From Streptomycetales bacterium (GTDB taxonomy: Bacteria > Actinomycetota > Actinomycetes > Prado026), in contig JANYIP010000164.1 of the NCBI GenBank assembly GCA_025361995.1, forward strand, positions 1 to 6,433: DNA of 6,433 nt. The letters run 5' to 3'. The notes below the pieces were generated by a model. The model had not been told where the DNA came from, made no database searches, and saw only the letters and a list, made by a program, of their open reading frames with translations. Position 1 is the first letter of the stretch; each line of letters opens with the position of its first letter. The translations under genes were made by a program, and so were the position numbers. Positions 1-4,529 of this stretch are shown in pieces.

Positions 1-60
1 GATCTTGAGAGATGTTCCTGCGACACGCCGCCGCGAGGGGACATCTCTCAAGATCAACGC
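1..60. repeat. Palindromic repeat, copy 1 (left end cut by window)
   Basis: A long inverted repeat. Bases 1-15 pair perfectly with 41-55, and the stem continues to 18/38 if one G-U wobble is allowed. The loop contains GCGACACGCCG. Bases 1-30 are the exact reverse complement of 1111-1140 in copy 2, so the two copies lie in opposite orientation about 1.05 kb apart. Bases 41-60 are also the exact reverse complement of 1081-1100. The last bases of the left arm (GTT in copy 2) would fall just outside the window. The stop codon of the leftward gene lies inside the right arm. As a transcript this would form a strong hairpin at the 3' end of that mRNA, but no T-run is visible to make it a classical intrinsic terminator. 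It resembles a REP/MITE-like dispersed palindrome; the family is not recognised. Confidence 0.9.
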
Positions 61-995
61 GCCGCGAGGTTGCGTCGAAGCACTGAGACGACGTAGCCGG
101 GGCGTTTAAGGTCGTCCCAGGTGAAGCGCACCATGTCGACCCGGCCGGTCCCGGTGAAGTCGTTGGCGCGGAACCGGTCTTGAAAGAGTGCTTCCGGGCG
201 CTCGTGGGGCTCGCGGCCGTCGGCCTCGGCGATGAGTACGCGCCGTCCCGGACGCTCCCAGGCCAGGTCGCCGTACCCGAGGATGACCCCGTGCGGGCTG
301 CGTACCGGGTACTGGAGATGGTGCGGCGCGAGGCCCGCATCGGTAGCGATCAGCCGGACACGTGTCTCGAGCGGAGACTGAGCGAGCCCGTTTGCAGCGG
401 CTAGATACTTGCGGGCGTTCAGAGCGCCCCGCATGCCGACCAGCCGGGCCTCGACCTGCTCGAGCTCGGCCGGCTTGAGGTGACGCAGGTTCAGCGCGGA
501 GTCGAGCAGCGACACCGCCACGAACCTGCCGGACGTCAGGATGAGATCGGCGAGGGTTCGGACGACGGTCGTCGCCGGGACACCGTCCGCGACAGTGAGG
601 TCGCTCGGGTCGGTGCGCCAGGTGTGCAGACGTACGCCGGGTTGCTGGTGGCGTTCCTGTCCGGGGGCGCGAGCAAGGTGGATGGTGCCGTCGCCGAATG
701 GCAGCCCTTCGAGCCTGTGCACCCGGGCAGCCGTGTCGAGAACCGCGAAGGCATTTGGTCCGTGGACCAGTTGTGCAGCACTGAGGCGAGTCTCGAACGG
801 CATCTCGGCCCACGTCAGCGGGTACGCGGAGGCTCCGACGAGGTAGGTGCCGGCCGCGAGGGCCCGCCAAGCGCGGGTGCCGCAGCGCCGGCTGATACCT
901 CGACGGGTCATCCCGGCCGCGAGGGCTTGCGTCGCTGAGATCACGCCGCCCTGCTTCTCGGCCAGGTCGGTGACGTACTGCTCGGCTGGTTGCAT
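54..995 (-). CDS. AbiEi-like HTH protein with DUF559/Vsr-like nuclease-fold C-terminus
   Basis: Encodes 313 aa. Residues about 5-55 (LAEKQGGVISATQALAAG, then RRGISRR and WRALAAGTYLVG) match the N-terminal winged-helix pattern of type IV toxin-antitoxin AbiEi-family antitoxins, which bind DNA and repress. Residues about 205-313 look like the DUF559/Vsr-type PD-(D/E)xK fold: SPLETR with E210, GYGDLAW with D243, IAEADGR with E257 and D259, H264, then QDRFRAND with D273, R274 and R276. The middle (about 60-200) has no motif I recognise. Such two-part proteins are common and mostly uncharacterised in actinobacteria. The ATG at 993-995 is chosen because it directly precedes the conserved helix; the next codons upstream include no ATG or GTG, and no strong ribosome binding site is visible, so the mRNA could be short-leadered. 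No AbiEii-type toxin gene lies beside it in the window. It is transcribed away from the radical SAM operon, and its TGA (54-56) lies within a palindromic repeat. Whether it is a nuclease, a regulator or a defence protein is not shown by sequence alone. Confidence 0.85.
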   Translation of the reverse strand: MQPAEQYVTDLAEKQGGVISATQALAAGMTRRGISRRCGTRAWRALAAGTYLVGASAYPLTWAEMPFETRLSAAQLVHGPNAFAVLDTAARVHRLEGLPFGDGTIHLARAPGQERHQQPGVRLHTWRTDPSDLTVADGVPATTVVRTLADLILTSGRFVAVSLLDSALNLRHLKPAELEQVEARLVGMRGALNARKYLAAANGLAQSPLETRVRLIATDAGLAPHHLQYPVRSPHGVILGYGDLAWERPGRRVLIAEADGREPHERPEALFQDRFRANDFTGTGRVDMVRFTWDDLKRPGYVVSVLRRNLAAR

Positions 996-1045
996 CCCGG
1001 CACGTTCGCTCGCGGCGCGGCTGCGCGGAACTGGCAGCCGTACAT

Positions 1046-1071
1046 CTGTGGACAACTTGATGGATCCACAG
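1046..1071. promoter_or_regulatory. Inverted repeat with a DnaA-box match upstream of the AbiEi-like gene
   Basis: CTGTGGA at 1046-1052 and TCCACAG at 1065-1071 form a 7-bp inverted repeat with a 12-base spacer; the spacer side includes the palindrome TGGATCCA (1061-1068). On the minus strand 1047-1055 reads TTGTCCACA, an exact match to the DnaA box of high-G+C actinobacteria. The site sits about 50 bases upstream of the leftward gene's start. It could be an operator for the HTH protein's autoregulation, a DnaA-controlled site, or chance. I see no convincing -10 for the leftward gene here. Confidence 0.35.
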
Positions 1072-1080
1072 CCTCTGCCC

Positions 1081-1143
1081 GCGTTGATCTTGAGAGATGT
1101 TCCTTCCAGCCGGCGTGTCGCAGGAACATCTCTCAAGATCAAC
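1081..1143. repeat. Palindromic repeat, copy 2 (complete)
   Basis: A perfect 22-bp inverted repeat: arm 1083-1104 and arm 1122-1143, separated by a 17-base loop (1105-1121). Read on the minus strand it shares its first arm and the loop motif GCGACACGCCG with copy 1; the second half of the loop differs between copies. Two extra bases (GC, 1081-1082) are also shared with copy 1 (59-60). It occupies the divergent intergenic region, ending 36 bases before the radical SAM start codon. A stem this long and perfect is unlikely by chance and suggests recent duplication, selection on pairing, or mobility. Confidence 0.95.
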
Positions 1144-1160
1144 ACGGGGTAACACGGGGG
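1141..1160. repeat. 10-bp tandem direct repeat at the palindrome edge
   Basis: AACACGGGGT (1141-1150) is followed directly by AACACGGGGG (1151-1160), nine of ten bases identical. The first unit begins with the last three bases of the copy 2 palindrome. It lies where the -35 region of the downstream operon would be. It may be a slippage duplication or a binding site; nothing more can be said. Confidence 0.6.
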
Positions 1161-1167
1161 CCGCGGA

Positions 1168-1180
1168 TAGGCTGGGGGGA
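1168..1180 (+). promoter_or_regulatory. Probable leaderless promoter, -10 TAGGCT
   Basis: TAGGCT at 1168-1173 fits the actinobacterial -10 pattern TANNNT. Exactly six bases (all G, 1174-1179) separate it from the ATG at 1180, which is the spacing expected when transcription starts on the A of the start codon. The G-run touches the ATG, too close to act as a normal ribosome binding site, and this supports a leaderless mRNA. No clear -35 is seen; the expected place falls in the 10-bp tandem repeat next to the palindrome. Confidence 0.5.
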
Positions 1181-3123
1181 TGGCAGTCGAGTCGGTCTTT
1201 CCCAGGCTCGAGGCGCTCCTTCCCCTCGTGCAGAAGCCGATCCAGTACGTCGGCGGCGAGCTCAACGCGCGGACCAAGGACTGGGACGCCTGCGACGTGC
1301 GGTGGGCACTGATGTACCCCGACGCGTACGAGGTCGGCCTTCCGAACCAGGGCGTCCAGATCCTGTACGAGGTCCTCAACGAGCAGGCCGGCGTGCTGGC
1401 GGAGCGTACGTACAGTGTCTGGCCCGACCTCGAGGCGCTGATGCGCGAGCACGGCGTGCCCCAGTTCACGGTGGACGGCCACCGCCCGGTGAGCGCGTTC
1501 GACGTGCTCGGGGTGAGCTTCTCGACCGAGCTCGGGTACACGAACCTGCTCACCGCGCTCGACCTGGCGGGCATCCCGCTGGAGGCGAGGGACCGGACCG
1601 ACGAGCACCCGATCGTGCTGGTTGGCGGCCACGCGGCGTTCAACCCGGAGCCGATCTCGGACTTCGTCGACGCGGCGATCGTGGGCGACGGAGAGCAGGC
1701 AGTGCTCCTGACGAGCCAGCTGATCCGGGCCTGGAAGAACGAGGGTCGCCCTGGCGGGCGCGAGGGCCTGCTGCTCAGCCTGGCCAAGACGGGCGGGGTG
1801 TACGTACCCGCCTTCTACGACGTCGACTACCTGCCCGACGGACGCATCCAGCGGGTTGCCCCGAACCGACCCGGCGTCCCGTGGCGGGTGAGCAAGCACA
1901 CGGTGATGGACCTCGACGAGTGGCCGTACCCGAAGACGCCGCTGGTCCCGCTGGCCGAGACGGTGCACGAGCGGATGAGCGTCGAGATCTTCCGCGGCTG
2001 CACCCGCGGCTGCCGCTTCTGCCAGGCGGGGATGATCACCCGCCCGGTTCGCGAGCGGTCGATCACCGGGATCGCGGCGATGGTCGAGCAGGGGCTGGCG
2101 GCCACCGGCTTCGAAGAGGTCGGGCTGCTCTCGCTGTCGAGCGCGGACCACTCCGAGATCGCCGAGGTGGCCAAGGGCCTGGCCGACCGGTACGAAGGGA
2201 CGAACACCGGCCTTTCGCTCCCGTCGACGCGGGTCGACGCCTTCAACATCGACCTGGCCAACGAGCTGTCCCGCAACGGCCGCCGGTCAGGCCTCACCTT
2301 CGCGCCCGAGGGCGGCAGCGAGCGTATCCGCAAGGTGATCAACAAGATGGTCACCGAGCAGGACCTGATCAACACCGTGACGGCCGCGTACGGCGCGGGC
2401 TGGCGCCAGGTGAAGCTCTACTTCATGTGCGGGCTCCCCACCGAGACTGACGAGGACGTGCTGCAGATCGCGCAGCTCGCCCGCGAGGTGATCCGGACCG
2501 GGCGCAAGGTCACCGGCACGCGTGACATCCGCTGCACTGTGTCGATCGGCGGCTTCGTCCCCAAGCCGCACACGCCGTTCCAGTGGGCGGCCCAGCTCGA
2601 CCACGAGAGCACCGATGCCCGTCTCGCCAAGCTCCGGGACGCGATCCGCGGCGACCGTGAGGTCGGCAAGTCGATCGGCTTCCGCTACCACGACGGCCGG
2701 CCGGGCATCGTCGAGGGACTCCTCTCGCGCGGCGACCGCCGGATCGGCAAGGTCATCCGCGCGGTGTGGGCGAACGGCGGCCGGTTCGACGGGTGGAGCG
2801 AGCACTTCTCGTTCGACCGCTGGATGGCGGCGGCCGAGGTCGGCCTGGCCGGCACCGGCGTCGACGTCGACTGGTACACCACGCGCGAGCGCGAGTACGC
2901 CGAGGTGCTCCCGTGGGACCACATCGACAGCGGCCTGGACAAGGACTGGCTCTGGGAGGACTGGCAGGACTCGGTCGGCGGCGGCGAGGTCGAGGACTGC
3001 CGCTGGACGCCGTGCTACGACTGCGGCGTCTGCCCGCAGCTGGACACCGAGATCCAGATCGGCCCGACCGGGGTCACGATGCTGCCTCTGACGGTCGTGT
3101 CCAGCCCAGTGCTGGCGCGATGA
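1180..3123 (+). CDS. TIGR03960-family B12-binding-domain radical SAM protein
   Basis: Encodes 647 aa. The N-terminus (MAVESVFPRLEALLPLVQKP, then YPDAYEVGLPNQGVQILYEVLN) and the GGHAAFNPEP and VGDGEQ segments match the cobalamin-binding-like domain of the TIGR03960 family. The usual cobalamin-ligand DxHxxG motif is not seen; the matching region reads PDAYEVG. The radical SAM core follows: C274, C278 and C281 in FRGCTRGCRFCQAG give the CxxxCxxC that binds the 4Fe-4S cluster cleaving S-adenosylmethionine. LSLSSADHSEI, LPSTRVDAF, FAPEGGSERIR and KLYFMCGLPTETDED are further core segments. The C-terminus has another cysteine cluster (C607, C612, C615, C618) that could bind a second Fe-S cluster or zinc. 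Substrate unknown. The family is almost always beside, or fused to, DUF2344/TIGR03936 and near RNase E/G. The ATG is preceded by a leaderless-type -10. The stop overlaps the next start by 4 bases (ATGA). Confidence 0.95.
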   Translation: MAVESVFPRLEALLPLVQKPIQYVGGELNARTKDWDACDVRWALMYPDAYEVGLPNQGVQILYEVLNEQAGVLAERTYSVWPDLEALMREHGVPQFTVDGHRPVSAFDVLGVSFSTELGYTNLLTALDLAGIPLEARDRTDEHPIVLVGGHAAFNPEPISDFVDAAIVGDGEQAVLLTSQLIRAWKNEGRPGGREGLLLSLAKTGGVYVPAFYDVDYLPDGRIQRVAPNRPGVPWRVSKHTVMDLDEWPYPKTPLVPLAETVHERMSVEIFRGCTRGCRFCQAGMITRPVRERSITGIAAMVEQGLAATGFEEVGLLSLSSADHSEIAEVAKGLADRYEGTNTGLSLPSTRVDAFNIDLANELSRNGRRSGLTFAPEGGSERIRKVINKMVTEQDLINTVTAAYGAGWRQVKLYFMCGLPTETDEDVLQIAQLAREVIRTGRKVTGTRDIRCTVSIGGFVPKPHTPFQWAAQLDHESTDARLAKLRDAIRGDREVGKSIGFRYHDGRPGIVEGLLSRGDRRIGKVIRAVWANGGRFDGWSEHFSFDRWMAAAEVGLAGTGVDVDWYTTREREYAEVLPWDHIDSGLDKDWLWEDWQDSVGGGEVEDCRWTPCYDCGVCPQLDTEIQIGPTGVTMLPLTVVSSPVLAR

Positions 3124-3650
3124 CGCGGCTCGAGGACCTTTTCGCCGACCCGTGGTTCCCGTTCACCGGCGCCTTCGCAGTCAAGCCGCTGGAGCCGCCG
3201 GTGATCCCCGAGCCGGCCCGGTCGGGGGAGACGCCCGACGACTGCGGCGGGTGCAAGCGGCAGGACGGCGACTTCGTCTGGTCCAACCGGGACTGGGCGC
3301 TGCAGGCGGACCGGGAGGCCTCGTTCCCCGGCATCGTGCTCCTGGTGACGCGAGGTCACTACGACTCGTTCGCCGACCTGCCGGAGCGGCTGCTCGCCGA
3401 GCTTGGCCCGATGACGGCGCGGGTGGAGCGTGCGGTGCTGTCGCTGGGCGACGTGGCGCGGGTGCACGTGCTGCGCTGGGGTGACGGGAGCGGGCACTTC
3501 CACCTCTGGTTCATGCCGAGACCGCTCGGGGCGATGCAGCTGCGCGGCTCGATGTTCCCGATGTGGCTGGACCTGCTCGACCCGTTGCCGGCGAGCGAGC
3601 TCGACCCCGCGCTGGAGCAGATCGCCGCAGCCATGCGAGCCGGCGACTGA
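3120..3650 (+). CDS. HIT-like protein with altered histidine triad
   Basis: Encodes 176 aa. The ATG overlaps the previous stop as ATGA, and no ribosome binding site is visible, so translation probably re-initiates from the radical SAM gene. The order of motifs follows HIT proteins: CGGC (C42, C45; a zinc-knuckle-like position), WSNRDWALQAD, PGIVLLVTRGHYDSFADLP (H80), a helix (LLAELGPMTARVERAVLSL), VHVLRWGDGSGHFHLWFMPRPLG with H126 and H128. HIT enzymes have H-x-H-x-H; the middle His is the nucleophile that takes the nucleotidyl group. Here the third His is Trp (W130), while the first two are kept, as the third is also replaced (by Gln) in galactose-1-phosphate uridylyltransferases. It may therefore act on nucleotides, transfer rather than hydrolyse, or only bind. 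The family assignment is by eye. Its position between the radical SAM protein and DUF2344 is unusual, as these two are normally adjacent. Confidence 0.85.
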   Translation: MTRLEDLFADPWFPFTGAFAVKPLEPPVIPEPARSGETPDDCGGCKRQDGDFVWSNRDWALQADREASFPGIVLLVTRGHYDSFADLPERLLAELGPMTARVERAVLSLGDVARVHVLRWGDGSGHFHLWFMPRPLGAMQLRGSMFPMWLDLLDPLPASELDPALEQIAAAMRAGD

Positions 3651-3651
3651 G

Positions 3652-4413
3652 ATGGCGCGCACCCCCGAAGGTCCGCCCCCGCCCCCCGCCGTTCAACGGC
3701 TGCGGCTCCGGTACGCCAAGCGCGGCCGGCTGCGGTTCTCCTCGCACCGCGACTTCCAGCGGGCCTTCGAGCGCGCGCTGCGCCGGGCGGACGTACCGAT
3801 GGCGTACAGCGCCGGGTTCTCCCCGCACCCCAAGGTCTCGTACGCGAACGCCGCGGCGACCGGGGTGGCGAGCGAGGCCGAGTACGTGGAGATCGCGGTG
3901 GCAAGGCGCTGCGACCCCGAGCTGGTCCGTGCGGCCCTGGACGCCTCGCTGCCGCCTGGGCTCGACGTGATCGAGGTGGTCGAAGCAGGCCCGGGCTCGC
4001 TCGTCGACCGGCTGGAGGCCTCGGTGTACGAGATCCGGCTGTCCGGCGTCGACCTGTCCACCGCCCGGGCCGCGGTCATCGCCTTCCTCGAGCAGCCGGA
4101 GGTCATGGTCGAGCGCATGACCAAGAACGGGCTGCGCTCGTTCGACGCCAGGGCTGCGGTGGTGGCCCTGCGCGCCACGCCCGAGGAGGCTGGACTGAGC
4201 GTGGAATCGGTCGATCCGGCTCCATGTGCGATACTGCGACTGGTCGTTCGGCACACAATGCCGGCCGTCCGTCCCGACGATGTCCTCGTGGCGCTGCGTC
4301 GGGTGGCCGACCTCGCGCCGCCGGTCCCACCTTCGGTGACCCGGCTGGCGCAGGGGCCGCTCGACACCGCAACGGACGATGTCGCCGACCCATTGGTTCC
4401 GGACAGACCTTGA
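3652..4413 (+). CDS. TIGR03936/DUF2344 radical SAM-linked protein
   Basis: Encodes 253 aa. After a proline-rich start (MARTPEGPPPPPAVQ), residues 16-75 carry the family signature: RLRLRYAKRGRLRFSSHRDF (S31, H32, D34), RALRRADVPMAYSAGFSPHPK, and GVASEAEYVEI. The C-terminal third is less conserved and ends in a polar tail. The family is found next to, or fused to the C-terminus of, TIGR03960-type radical SAM proteins, so it is thought to be their partner, perhaps binding the substrate. No reaction is established that I know of. The start lies one base after the preceding stop, without a clear ribosome binding site, which again suggests translational coupling. The ATG at 3652 is the natural start; reading upstream in this frame only overlaps the HIT-like gene. 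Confidence 0.93.
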   Translation: MARTPEGPPPPPAVQRLRLRYAKRGRLRFSSHRDFQRAFERALRRADVPMAYSAGFSPHPKVSYANAAATGVASEAEYVEIAVARRCDPELVRAALDASLPPGLDVIEVVEAGPGSLVDRLEASVYEIRLSGVDLSTARAAVIAFLEQPEVMVERMTKNGLRSFDARAAVVALRATPEEAGLSVESVDPAPCAILRLVVRHTMPAVRPDDVLVALRRVADLAPPVPPSVTRLAQGPLDTATDDVADPLVPDRP

Positions 4414-4529
4414 ACGTGTCGGCCCGGCGCCCCCCGAGTTTCGGTCCGTCCCCCCGGGCGGCCCGTACCAGACCAAGTGCTCCCGTGCGGCGCCGATCAG
4501 GCGCCCGGAGGCCGGAGTAGGACCAGTAC
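4414..4529 (+). promoter_or_regulatory. Spacer and 5' leader of the RNase E/G gene with its ribosome binding site
   Basis: 116 bases without a gene. It is GC-rich with C-runs and G-runs (around 4430-4465) able to form hairpins, but no clear promoter or T-run terminator. GGAG at 4514-4517 and AGGA at 4519-4522 precede the ATG at 4530; AGGA has the better spacing (7 bases). An in-frame TAG at 4518-4520 rules out any start further upstream. RNase E genes in other bacteria are self-regulated through their leader, but nothing here shows this directly. Confidence 0.5.

Noticed and set aside
1081..1143. Classical intrinsic terminator
   Set aside because: The stem is strong, but no T-run follows on either strand, and it lies in a divergent intergenic region, not at a gene end.
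1..1143. CRISPR array
   Set aside because: Only two repeat copies occur, about 1 kb apart, inverted, with a gene between them; there are no regular spacers.
1..1143. Insertion sequence with transposase
   Set aside because: The gene inside has no transposase-like motif (no DDE or HUH pattern seen), and no target duplication can be shown because the left end is cut by the window.
106..2151. 681-codon minus-strand frame crossing the AbiEi-like gene and the radical SAM gene
   Set aside because: It crosses two real genes and the repeat region and has shadow-frame composition with no recognisable domain.
990..2450. 486-codon plus-strand frame spanning the palindrome and the radical SAM gene
   Set aside because: It overlaps the real radical SAM gene in another frame and is Arg/Gly/Pro/Ala-rich, as expected of a shadow frame. 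It also reads through the palindromic repeat.
3120..3650. Frameshifted or broken HIT gene
   Set aside because: The frame is complete with clean start and stop and conserved overlaps; the missing third His is a single substitution (W130), not a break.
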